Assembly (NCBI GenBank): GCA_963797565.1
Contig: CAWCPM010000015.1
Span: forward strand, 1-64,000
Reading direction: 5' to 3'
Length of the DNA: 64,000 nt
Source: JAICYJ01 sp963797565
GTDB lineage: Bacteria; Actinomycetota; Thermoleophilia; Gaiellales; JAICJC01
Shown piece by piece: positions 54,073-62,266 of this stretch; positions within the stretch are counted from its first letter, which is position 1; every line of letters begins with the position of its first letter. The notes under the pieces were generated by a model. That model made no database searches. It saw nothing but the letters and a program-made list of their open reading frames with translations, and was not told where the DNA came from. The translations under genes were made by a program, and so were the position numbers.

Positions 54073-55654
54073 CGGCCCGCTCCGTCTCCGTGCGCAGCAG
54101 CGCACCGGCCTCCGCGATGGTCGCGCAGCCCAGCGCCAATCCCACCTGGCAGGCGAAGAACCCGCCGTGGGCGAGCAGGTCGACGGAGCAGCCATCGGCC
54201 AGCACCCGGCCGCGGGCCATCGTGGTGACCGCCTCCGCCGCCTCCGCGGCGAAGTCGATGTCGTGCGTCACGACCACCACGCCGCAGCCGTCCCCGGCCA
54301 GCCGTCCCACCAGCTCCGCCAGCGCCAGCTTGCGGAGGCCGTCCATGCCGCGTGTGGGCTCGTCCAGGACGAGCAGCTGCGGCCGCATCACCGTCACCGA
54401 TGCGATCGCCAGACGCTGTCGCTCCCCGCTGGACAGGTCACGCGGGTGCCGTCCGGCCAGCTCCTCGAGGCCGAACCGCGCCAGCTCGGCCGCAACCCGT
54501 CGTGCTCGTTCCGGCGCGGCCACCCCCAGGTTCTCGAGGGCGTAGGCGACCTCGTCGTCGACCCGCTCCCGCACGGCGTGGTGTGCCGGGTTCTGGCTGA
54601 CGTAGCCGCGCACGCCGTCGCCGTCGACACGGCCGCCGTCGGGACGCTCGAGGCCCGTCGCGATCCGCGCCAGCGTCGACTTGCCGGCGCCGTTGGGGCC
54701 CACCAGCGCGGTCACGGTGCCTGCCCGCAGCGCGGTGGTGGCTCCGCGCAGCGCCTCTATCTCGCCGTAGCGCTTGGTCACCGACCTGAGCCCCACGACC
54801 GTTGCCGCGGCGGACAGCTCACGGCTGCGCGGCGCCGCCGGCGCGGCCAGCCGCCTGGCGTCGCGCACCGTCAGCGGCAGCTCCGGCCGGCGGGCGGCCA
54901 CGAATGCCTGGGTGACGGGCGGCAGCAGCCACGACGCCGAGCCGGCCAGGTGCGCTGCCGACTCGGCCGGCGTGCCGTCGAACACGATCCGCCCGGCCTC
55001 CATCACCACCACCCTGTCGGCCTCTGCGAAGATCCGCGAGGTACGGTGCTCGGCCAGCACCACGGTGATTCCGCGATCGCGGTTGATGCGCGTCACCAGC
55101 GCCAGCAGCTCCTCGGCAGCGATCGGATCGAGCTGGCTGGTCGGCTCATCCAGGAGCAGCGTGCTCTGGCCCATGGCCAGCACCGATGCGATCGCCACAC
55201 GCTGCTGCTCGCCGCCCGAGAGCTTGCCGGTCTCGCGCTCGGCGAGGTGGCCGGCGGCCACGGCTGTCAGCGCCTGCTCGGCCCGCGACAGGATCTCCCG
55301 CGGGTCGCAGCCGAGGTTCTCGAGGCCGAAGGCGACCTCGTGATCGGCACGCCGCATCACCAGCTGCGACTCGGGGTCCTGAAACACCAGTCCCACGTGC
55401 CGCGCTATCTCGGCCGGTGAGTGCTCACGCGTGTCCAGGCCCTCGCTCACCACTCGCCCCGCCAGCTCGCCGCCGTGGAAGCTCGGCACCAGGCCCAGCG
55501 CAGCTCGCAGCAGGGTCGACTTGCCGCTGCCGGATTCGCCCAGCACCAGCACCAGCTCGCCCTGCTCGACGTCCAGGCTGACGCCGTCCAGGGCGGGCCT
55601 GGCGGCGTCCGGATACCGGTAGCGCACGTCCTGCATGCGCAGTGCGTGGCTCAT
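54065..55654 (-). CDS. ECF transporter energy-coupling ATPase, tandem fusion (EcfA-EcfA')
   Basis: A 529-residue protein with two ABC ATPase domains. Domain 1 has GESGSGKSTLLRAALG, LSGGEQQRVAIA and STLLLDEPTSQLDP. Domain 2, from about residue 290, has GPNGAGKSTLARIATG, LSSGERQRLAIA and LLVLDEPTRGMDGL. Both halves keep Walker A, signature and Walker B, so both sites should be active. The fused form replaces separate EcfA and EcfA'. It starts within the EcfT stop (ATGA). Confidence 0.9.
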   Translation of the reverse strand: MSHALRMQDVRYRYPDAARPALDGVSLDVEQGELVLVLGESGSGKSTLLRAALGLVPSFHGGELAGRVVSEGLDTREHSPAEIARHVGLVFQDPESQLVMRRADHEVAFGLENLGCDPREILSRAEQALTAVAAGHLAERETGKLSGGEQQRVAIASVLAMGQSTLLLDEPTSQLDPIAAEELLALVTRINRDRGITVVLAEHRTSRIFAEADRVVVMEAGRIVFDGTPAESAAHLAGSASWLLPPVTQAFVAARRPELPLTVRDARRLAAPAAPRSRELSAAATVVGLRSVTKRYGEIEALRGATTALRAGTVTALVGPNGAGKSTLARIATGLERPDGGRVDGDGVRGYVSQNPAHHAVRERVDDEVAYALENLGVAAPERARRVAAELARFGLEELAGRHPRDLSSGERQRLAIASVTVMRPQLLVLDEPTRGMDGLRKLALAELVGRLAGDGCGVVVVTHDIDFAAEAAEAVTTMARGRVLADGCSVDLLAHGGFFACQVGLALGCATIAEAGALLRTETERAGV

Positions 55655-56478
55655 GGCCGCCGCCTCGCCCAGCGCACCGTCGCCGCGCCGGCGGCTCCGG
55701 CCAGCCCGACCAGCGCGGCCGTGCCCAGGCCGACCGTCGTGAACGGATCGCCCAGCAGGTCGTAGTAGCGGTAGTCGTCGAGCGGGATCGCCGTGGCAAC
55801 CACCGCGCAGGTGACGATGCCGATCGCGGTCAGCACACGCTCGGGCGCGTTCAGGCCGGGCTGCGGGGTGCGGGTGCGGGCGGCGCCTCCGTAGCCGCGA
55901 GCCTCCATCGCCTCGGCCAGCATCAGGGAGCGCTCCAGCGAGAGTCCCACCAGCGGCGCCGCCAGCGCGGCCGCCGGCCGCCGCCGGTGCAGCTGTGCCG
56001 CCCGCGACCGCGACGCCATCGCCAGGCCGGTCGCGTCCTGCTCCAGCGTGGGCAGCAACCGCGAGGCCAGCGCCGCGATCATCGCCGAGCGCGGTGCCAC
56101 CCGGGCCAGCGCCGCCAGCACCCGGTCGCCGTCGGCCAGCCGCACGAACGCAGCGACGGCCATCGCCGACCCGATCAGGCGCAGCCCGGCGGCGATCCCG
56201 AACACCAGCTCCTCCTGGGTGATCTCGGTGTCGAGCAGCGGGATCTGGGGGCCGCTCCAGATCGGCGTCAGCCCCTGCACCGACACGAACGGGTTGACCA
56301 GGAACACCAGCAAGGCGCTGGTCGCCGCGAACCAGACGTACATGGCGCGCGGCGGCGGCGACGCCCACAGAAGCGCGCCGGCCGCCGCGGCGCAGGCGCC
56401 GATCGCAAACGGATTGGACAGCGCCACCGAACCGACCAGCAGCGCCCCGCACAGCAGGCCCACCGGCAGCGGGCTCAT
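55651..56478 (-). CDS. ECF transporter transmembrane component EcfT (CbiQ-like)
   Basis: A 275-residue membrane protein of the CbiQ/EcfT family. It has several spans in the first half and two cytoplasmic coupling helices carrying the Ala-Arg-Gly type motifs, seen as ASRSRAAQLH and EAMEARGYGG, which dock onto the ATPases. It links ATP hydrolysis to toppling of the S component. Its ATG overlaps the DUF4430 lipoprotein stop by 4 bases. Confidence 0.88.
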   Translation of the reverse strand: MSPLPVGLLCGALLVGSVALSNPFAIGACAAAAGALLWASPPPRAMYVWFAATSALLVFLVNPFVSVQGLTPIWSGPQIPLLDTEITQEELVFGIAAGLRLIGSAMAVAAFVRLADGDRVLAALARVAPRSAMIAALASRLLPTLEQDATGLAMASRSRAAQLHRRRPAAALAAPLVGLSLERSLMLAEAMEARGYGGAARTRTPQPGLNAPERVLTAIGIVTCAVVATAIPLDDYRYYDLLGDPFTTVGLGTAALVGLAGAAGAATVRWARRRP

Positions 56479-57344
56479 TGCCTGCCTCCCGCCGCCAGCA
56501 GCCGGCCGTCCGCGTCAAGCGCCACCGCGTAGGTATCCCGCACCAGCTGTGGGTCGTCGGCCAGCCGCCCGGCGGCGGCGCAGGCGCTCTGCTGATCGTC
56601 GCCGGCCACCACCACATCCACCGCCGCGCCGGGCGCTCCGGGCGGCTGGTAGCCGGCGATCAGCGCGTGAGCGGCCGGCAACGGCTGGAGACCGTCGCTG
56701 CCGCGGTAGACCATCACCCGCCCGCCGGTGAGCGACACCGTCAGGCCCTTCCCGCGCCAGTCGGCCAGCTCCTGGCCGGCCTGCGCGAACGTCTCCACGG
56801 TGACGCGGTAGGGCGCGGTGCCGGATGTGACCTGCGCGCCGTCCGTTCGCAGCGCGCCGGCGATGCTGGAGGCGCAGCCGAGCCCACCCACCCACACCGG
56901 GTGCCGGTGGCCGTCGTACCCGTGTACGAACGGCTCCGGCCAGGCCCCGATCGCGACCGGCGTCTGCACGAGGTCGCGCCAGTAGCGGCGGTCCCACCAT
57001 TCGCGATCGCCGGGGTGCAGTTGCATGTCCGCCGCTCCCACGTCGGGTGCGATCCCGTTCACGAAGTACAGCCAGTCGTCGGAGGCCGAGCGGTCGCCGG
57101 ACAGGCCGTTGACCGATTCGACGAACCTGCCGCCGTAGCTGGTGCCGACGTGGGCGGAACGGCGCAGCGCGTCCAGCGCCGACTGGCCGGGTGCCGCCCG
57201 TGCCGAGACCAGCCGCGTGCTGCCGTAGTCGCGTGTCACGCTGACCTGAACGGCCGCCGGCCCGGGCGGGACGCTGGCGGCGCCCCGCCCGCAGCCGGCT
57301 GCGATCACCGCCAGCGCGGCCGTGGCTATGAGGCGTGCACCCAC
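56475..57344 (-). CDS. DUF4430 lipoprotein (transcobalamin beta-domain-like)
   Basis: A 289-residue protein with a lipoprotein signal: LIATAALAVIAAGC, with lipobox Cys at about residue 18. The DUF4430 domain follows: QSALDALRRSAHVGTSYGGR, then DDWLYFVNGIAPDVGAADMQ and LHPGDREWWDRRYW. DUF4430 is the C-terminal beta domain of transcobalamin and intrinsic factor in eukaryotes. The second half (from VQTPVAIGAW) is another alpha/beta region I cannot name. Tethered to the membrane face, it probably hands a captured corrinoid to the ECF importer. GTG at 57344 overlaps the previous gene by 19 bases. Confidence 0.82.
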   Translation of the reverse strand: MGARLIATAALAVIAAGCGRGAASVPPGPAAVQVSVTRDYGSTRLVSARAAPGQSALDALRRSAHVGTSYGGRFVESVNGLSGDRSASDDWLYFVNGIAPDVGAADMQLHPGDREWWDRRYWRDLVQTPVAIGAWPEPFVHGYDGHRHPVWVGGLGCASSIAGALRTDGAQVTSGTAPYRVTVETFAQAGQELADWRGKGLTVSLTGGRVMVYRGSDGLQPLPAAHALIAGYQPPGAPGAAVDVVVAGDDQQSACAAAGRLADDPQLVRDTYAVALDADGRLLAAGGRQ

Positions 57345-58021
57345 AGCTTCTGCGAGCGGATGGCGATACCCGGCTCGACAGCCCGCACCGAGGATGTGCC
57401 GCGTGCAAACCGCAGCGTCACCGTGCCGCTGGCGCTCACGTCGTGGGAAACGCCGTTGACCCGCACCAGGGCGTCGGCGGCGGGCGTGGCCGTCCCCGCA
57501 TCGTCGTAGGAGCGGACCCTGAAGGTGACCCTGCCGTTCACCGCCGGCCTTCGCGTCGAGGCGGTGATGCCCAGCGTGGGCTGGGTGGCGCCCGTCTCCG
57601 GGTCGAAGGTCGTGTAGTAGACCAGCACGTGGCTCTTGCGCGTGACCCTGGTCGACCCGAGGCCGCTGCCGGCCAGCTTCTGGTTGAGCTTGAACGCCCA
57701 GAAGGCGGTGACGGGCGGCGTGACGTGGTCGATCGACGAAACGAAGAAGCCGTTCCAGGCGCCGCCGCAGCAGTCGCTCCAGGTCAGGCCCAGCGCGAAC
57801 GGCTGCTTGCGCGAGGCCGTCACGAGCGAGCCGAGCGCCGTCCGCTTCGTGGTCGTGTGGCCCCGCAGCGTGCCGACGAACGGCCTGGCGTTGCCCTGGA
57901 AGATCGAGTGCGACTTGCCCTCCACCCGGACGTGTGCGGCCAGAGCGGGGCCGGCCAGGGCGGCGGGCACCAGCAGTGCCGCCAGGGTGGCGATGATGAG
58001 ACGAAGGCGGTGGATTGCCAA
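57326..58021 (-). CDS. secreted DUF4430-like protein, first gene of the cobalamin operon
   Basis: A 231-residue protein with a signal peptide (LIIATLAALLVPAALAGPALA). A DUF4430-like domain follows: ALGSLVTASRKQPFALGLTW, then FFVSSIDHVTPPVTAFWAFK and SHVLVYYTTFDPE. A C-terminal beta-sandwich comes after it (RRPAVNGRVTFRVRSYDDAG). It lacks the lipobox seen in its neighbour. A Cys-Cys pair (SDCCGGAWNG) sits mid-domain. TTG at 58021 is chosen because AGGAGG lies 5 bases upstream, directly after the riboswitch. It is the second DUF4430 protein of the operon. Confidence 0.78.
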   Translation of the reverse strand: MAIHRLRLIIATLAALLVPAALAGPALAAHVRVEGKSHSIFQGNARPFVGTLRGHTTTKRTALGSLVTASRKQPFALGLTWSDCCGGAWNGFFVSSIDHVTPPVTAFWAFKLNQKLAGSGLGSTRVTRKSHVLVYYTTFDPETGATQPTLGITASTRRPAVNGRVTFRVRSYDDAGTATPAADALVRVNGVSHDVSASGTVTLRFARGTSSVRAVEPGIAIRSQKLWVHAS

Positions 58022-58039
58022 CGCGTCCTCCTTCCTCGA

Positions 58040-58232
58040 GAGGCTCGATGAGCGTTTGCGCGGGCGGCAGGTCTTCTGGCTCGGGCGCGCTTCCCGGGTC
58101 TCCCGGGTCGACGTGCTGGCCTTCCCGGCCGACCTGGCCAGTGGCTGCCTTGCGGCACGCACGACGAACGCCCTCACAGCGGCGGGACCGCACCGGATTC
58201 GCACCGGTTTCCCTTGACCACTCGCGGGGGCG
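58040..58232 (-). ncRNA. cobalamin (AdoCbl-type) riboswitch
   Basis: Read on the minus strand the conserved core is present: AAGGGAAACCGGTGCGAATC, then CGGTGCGGTCCCGCCGCTGT (58215-58175), and the B12 box AGCCAGAAGACCTGCC (58081-58066). The peripheral helices between them include GGCCGGGAAGGCC and CCCGGGAGACCCGGG. The element fills the gap between the helicase stop (58233) and the AGGAGG/TTG of the first DUF4430 gene. No T-run terminator follows, so repression is probably at ribosome binding: CCTC-TC-GAGG just before AGGAGG could help sequester it. Confidence 0.93.
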
Positions 58233-60480
58233 CTACTGTAGCACGGCGATCGAGGCCAGCAGCGCCCGTGCTCCCGCCTTGTCCAGCGGCTCGTTCAGGT
58301 TGCCGCACTTGGGCGATTGCACGCAGGACGGGCAGCCCTTCTCGCACGGACATTCCTCGAGCAGGGCGGCCGTGCGCGACACCCACGACTCGAACCAGCT
58401 CGTACCCGCGCCTGGCGATGCCGGCGCCGCCCGGGTGGCCGTCATAGACGAACACGGTGGGCGCGCCGGTCTGCGGGTGCAGGTCGATCGAGAGGCCGCC
58501 GATGTCGCCGCGGTCAGCGATCGCGAGCAGCGGCAGCAGCCCGATCATGGCGTGCTCGGCGGCGTGCAGGGAGCCCAGCAGCGTCAGGTCGCGGGGCGGA
58601 TCGGCGGGAACGAACCAGACCGCCTCCGTGGCAAAGCTGCGGGCCGGCATGTCCAGCGCCACCAGGTCGATCGGGTGATGGTCGGCCAGCCGCTTGCGCT
58701 GGTAGGCGACCACCTGCTCGGTGGCCTCGATCTCGCCGAACCAGAGCTGCGCCGCCGGCAGGGTGCGGGTCTCCAGCTCGCGGACGATCCTGGTCGAGGA
58801 CAGCCGCTTCACCTGCGTGTAGTAGTCGGCGTCGAACACGGTCACCAGTGCCACGTGGGCGGCGTGGTCGAGCGAGCCGACCAGGTACTGCTCGCCCAGG
58901 TGCAGGTAGACGGCGCCCTCGTGGACGGTCGAGTCGGCGCGGGCGCCGTCCACGGTTCCCAGCAGCGTGCCGGTCTCGCGCTCCACCACCGCCACCGAGT
59001 CCGGCGAGGACGAGCGCAGCGACATGCGCGCGGCGGGATGGTCGGTGCCGCGGTAGGCCAGCCCTGCCGGCGTGCGCACGAGGTCGGACATGGACTCGGC
59101 CAGCGCCAGCCCGGCGTCGCCGAAGTGGGCGCGGTCGGCGTCCGTCAGCGGCAGCTCGGCCGCCGCGCAGCGCAGGTGCCCGGCCAGCACCGCCGGGTTG
59201 CCGGGGTTGCTGACGGCTGCCTCGGCCGGCCGCGCCAGCAGCTCGTCGGGGTGGTTCGCCAGGTACTGGTCGAGCTGGTCCTCGCCGGCCACGAGCATCC
59301 CCAGCCCCAGCCCGCGCCGCCCCGCGCGGCCCCACTGCTGCCGCAGCGACGCCATACCGCCGGGAAAGCCGACGCTGATGGCGCAGTCCAGCAGGCCGAT
59401 GTCCACGCCCAGCTCGAGCGCGCTGGTGGCGACCACGCCCAACAGCCGGCCCTCGGTCAGCCCGGTCTCGATCTCGCGGCGCTGCTCGGGGGTGTATCCG
59501 GCGCGGTACGGCGCGATCCGCGGCGCCAGTTCGGGCGCGTTCAGCAGCAGGCCCTGGCGGGCATACCGGTGCACCAGCTCGCAGGCCTTGCGCGACTTTG
59601 CGAACACGATCGTGCGCAGCCCGCGCGCGACCAGCCCCACCATCAGCGTCGCGGCCTCGCCCAGCGTGCTGGCACGGACGCCCAGCTCAGCGTCCAGCAG
59701 CGGCGGGTTCCAGACGCACACGTCGCGCTCGGGAGACGGCGATCCATCCTGGTCGATCACGGCCAGCTCGCGGCCGGCCAGCACCGCACCGGCCTCCGCC
59801 GGGTTGGCGATGGTGGCCGATGCCAGCAGGAACCGAGGCTCGGCGCCGTAGGCGGCGGCGATCCTGCGCAGGCGCGCCAGCACGTTCGCCACGTGCGAGC
59901 CGAACACGCCCCGGTAGGCGTGCGCCTCGTCCACCACCACGTAGCGCAGGTTGGCGATGGCGTCCGCCCAGCTCGAGTGGCCGGGCAGGATGCCGACGTG
60001 CAGCATGTCCGGGTTGGTCAGGATCAGGTTCGCCCACCGTCGCGCCTGCCGCCGCTCCCCGGTCGGGGTGTCGCCGTCGTAGATGGCCGGCCGCGCGCCG
60101 GGTGCATGCAGCTGCGCGAGGGCGCGAGCCTGGTCCTGCGCCAGCGCCTTGGTCGGGTACAGGTACAGCGCTCGGGCCGACGGATCGCGCGCGATCGCGT
60201 TCAGCACCGGCAGGTTGAAGGCCAGCGACTTGCCGCTGGCGGTGCCCGTCACCACCATCGCGTCGCCCTCGGCGGCGGCTCGCCACATCGCCGCCTGGTG
60301 GCGGTAGAGCCGCTCGATGCCGGCCGCCGCGAGCGCGGACACGAGACCGGGATCCACATCCGCCGGTACCTCCGCCATGGTGGCGCTGCGGGCCGGGGTG
60401 CGCACGCGGTGCACCAGCTGGGTGCCCTCCGGAGCGGTGCCGTAGGCCAGCACCGGCTCCCAGTCGGCCATCACCTTCAC
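58233..60480 (-). CDS. DEAH-box helicase with C-terminal DUF1998-type zinc motif (YprA/MrfA-like), interrupted by a frameshift
   Basis: A protein of about 748 residues. Motif I is VVTGTASGKSLAFNLPV, motif II VVVDEAHAYRG and motif III LLASATIANP. Helicase-C motifs are ATSALELGVDIG and QQWGRAGRRG. The C-terminal domain ends with CPCEKGCPSCVQSPKCGNLN, a four-Cys zinc site seen in MrfA-type DNA repair helicases. This tail is in another frame: one base removed near 58398 joins GYE to WFESWVSRTAALLEECPC. As written the first frame runs on to 58174 through the riboswitch. GTG at 60480 overlaps the pheA stop. Confidence 0.86.
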
Positions 60481-61310
60481 GGCCGTGGGTGGGCTGGATA
60501 GCAGCCCAGGTACGCGATCTGTGCGACCTTGCCCTCCATCTCGCGCAGCGCCTCACCCACCGGCGCGTCGAGCGGGTGGCCCTCCAGGTCGGCGTAGAAC
60601 TGGTAGTCCCAGGGGCGCCCCGGGATCGGGCGGGACTGCAGCGACGACATGTTGACGCCGTACCGGCGCAGCGGCTCGATCGCGTCGTGCAGGGCACCGG
60701 GGTGGTGGTGGGTGACGAAGCGGATCGCACAGCGCCAGTCGTCGCCGGCCGCGCGGTCGATGCGGGTGTGGCCGGCCACGGCCACGAACCGGGTGTAGTT
60801 CTGGGCGTGGTCGGACACGTCGTTCAGGAGCACCGTCAGCTCGTAGCGCTCGGCCGCCCACCGCGACGAGATCGCCGCCTGCCGCGCGTCGCCTGACTCG
60901 GCAACGCGCCGTGCCGCGCCGGCCGTGCTGGGCGCCACCTCCGGCAGCGTGTCCGGCAGCGACGACAGGAAGCGGCGGCACTGCGTCAGCGCCATCGGGT
61001 GCGAGTGGATCCGCGCCAGGGCGTCGATGTTGGTGCCGGCCAGTCCCACCAGCACGTGCGGCACCGCCAGCACCGTCTCGTCGACGATCGACAGCGGCGC
61101 GTGGGCGAGCACGTCGTACGTCTCCGGGACGACGCCGGCCAGTGAGTTCTCGATCGGCAGCACGCCGCAGCTGGCGTCGCCGCGCGTGACGGCGCGCACC
61201 ACGTCCGGGATCGAGTGGCAGGCGACCAGCTCGGCGTCGGGGTACAGCCGGCCCGCCGCCTCGGCGGCGTAGGCGCCCTCCTCTCCGAAATGTGCGACGG
61301 GTAGCGTCAT
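60477..61310 (-). CDS. pheA: prephenate dehydratase
   Basis: A 277-residue monofunctional enzyme converting prephenate to phenylpyruvate for phenylalanine synthesis. Catalytic motifs are VLPIENSLAGVVPETYD and NYTRFVAV. The C-terminal ACT domain (HPGALHDAIEPLRRYGVNMS, then QSRPIPGRPWDYQFY) should bind Phe for feedback control. The usual ESRP is QSRP here. ATG at 61310 has GGAGGA just upstream, immediately after a terminator hairpin that belongs to the attenuator described below. Confidence 0.94.
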   Translation of the reverse strand: MTLPVAHFGEEGAYAAEAAGRLYPDAELVACHSIPDVVRAVTRGDASCGVLPIENSLAGVVPETYDVLAHAPLSIVDETVLAVPHVLVGLAGTNIDALARIHSHPMALTQCRRFLSSLPDTLPEVAPSTAGAARRVAESGDARQAAISSRWAAERYELTVLLNDVSDHAQNYTRFVAVAGHTRIDRAAGDDWRCAIRFVTHHHPGALHDAIEPLRRYGVNMSSLQSRPIPGRPWDYQFYADLEGHPLDAPVGEALREMEGKVAQIAYLGCYPAHPRP

Positions 61311-61323
61311 CGATTCCTCCAAC

Positions 61324-61348
61324 AAAAAAGGCCTCCCACGGGGAGGCC
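61324..61348 (-). terminator. Rho-independent terminator of the pheA attenuator
   Basis: On the minus strand GGCCTCCC, a three-base loop and GGGAGGCC form a perfect 8-bp stem (61348-61330), followed by six Ts (61329-61324). It lies 13 bases upstream of the pheA ATG and within its leader, so it is an attenuator rather than the end of a gene. Its 5' arm can instead pair with GGGAGGC inside the leader peptide gene. Confidence 0.88.
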
Positions 61349-61378
61349 CTGATAGCTCGCGGATCTGCTCCGGCGCGC

Positions 61379-61435
61379 TCAGATGCCTCCCTGCAAGGTG
61401 GTAAAGGCGAAGCCGGAGAAGGACAGCCGGTACAT
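61379..61435 (-). CDS. phe leader peptide (18 residues)
   Basis: The small gene encodes MYRLSFSGFAFTTLQGGI, with Phe at positions 6, 9 and 11 (TTC, TTC, TTT). Its codons 15-17 (CAG GGA GGC) contain GGGAGGC, which can pair with GCCTCCC of the terminator 5' arm. A ribosome stalled at the Phe codons would leave this strand free to block the terminator; a ribosome reaching the TGA would cover it. TGGTAGCAT, an extended -10, lies 8 bases before the ATG, so the message would begin at or near the start codon. Confidence 0.78.
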   Translation of the reverse strand: MYRLSFSGFAFTTLQGGI

Positions 61436-61452
61436 TGCCGCCCATGCTACCA
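61431..61452. promoter_or_regulatory. face-to-face promoters of the pheA leader and thiL
   Basis: On the minus strand the extended -10 TGGTAGCAT (61452-61444) drives the leader peptide and overlaps the thiL start codon. On the plus strand TACATT (61431-61436) lies 7 bases before the thiL ATG and overlaps the leader peptide start codon. The two start codons are only 8 bases apart, so the transcription units overlap head to head and may interfere with each other. Confidence 0.45.
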
Positions 61453-62266
61453 GAGGACGAACTGGTCGAACGCATCCGCGCCGTCGCCGGGACGGGCGAC
61501 GGCCTGGTGCTCGGCATCGGGGACGATGCGGCGGTGCTCGACGGAGGGTTCGTGGTCTGCTGCGACATGCTGGTCGAGGGCGTGCACTTCGACTCGTCGC
61601 GGCAGTCGCTGCGGCAGATCGGCGCCCGCGCCGCCGCGGTGAACCTGTCCGACCTGGCCGCCATGGGCGCCCGGCCGGTCTGCCTGCTGGCCGCCTTCGG
61701 CCTGCCGCCCGAGCACGGCGACGCCGGCGAGCTGGCGGCCGGCATGGCCTCCCACGGCGTGCCGCTGGCGGGCGGCGATCTTTCGCGGGCGGCCGCGCTG
61801 ACCGTGTCGGTGACGGCGGTCGGCCGGGCGCAACAGCCGGTGCTGCGGTCGGGTGGCCGCGCCGGCGACCGGCTGGTGGTGACCGGGTCGCTGGGCGCTC
61901 AGGCGGTGTCCGGGTTCACGGCCGAGGTGACGCCGAGGCTGTCGGAGGGCCGGCAGCTGGCCGCGATCGCCACCGCAATGATCGACCTCTCCGACGGCAT
62001 CGCCCGTGATGCCGGCCGCCTGGCGCGTGCCTCCGGCTGCGGCGCCCGCATCGACCTCGAACGGCTGCCGCTCGCCGCAGGCGCCACCCTCGAGCAGGCT
62101 GCGGCCGCCGGCGAGGACTACGAGCTGCTGGCGGCGCTGCCCGATGGGCAGCCGCAGCCGCTCGTTTGTGACCGACGTGGGGGAGCTGACCGGCGACGGG
62201 GCCGTGCTGCTGCTCGACGCGTCCGGGCCGCGCCACGACCTGGCCGGCTGGGACCACTTTCAGTGA
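61444..62266 (+). CDS. thiL: thiamine-monophosphate kinase, interrupted by a frameshift
   Basis: ThiL phosphorylates thiamine monophosphate to the cofactor TPP. The N-terminal metal/ATP motifs GIGDDAAVLDGGFVVCCDMLVEG and AVNLSDLAAMGARP are clear, as is MIDLSDGIARDAGRLA, and AGEDYELLAALP lies near the end. The last stretch, SFVTDVGELTGDGAVLLLD, is in another frame; removing one C at about 62161 joins it and gives about 273 residues. As written, the first frame runs into the permease gene as a false fusion. The corrected TGA overlaps that gene (GTGA). Confidence 0.88.

Noticed and set aside
58174..58400. Helicase reading frame continuing through the region upstream of the riboswitch core.
   Set aside because: The true C-terminus with its four-Cys zinc motif is in another frame ending at 58233. 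The longer tail is produced by the frameshift and overlaps the riboswitch.
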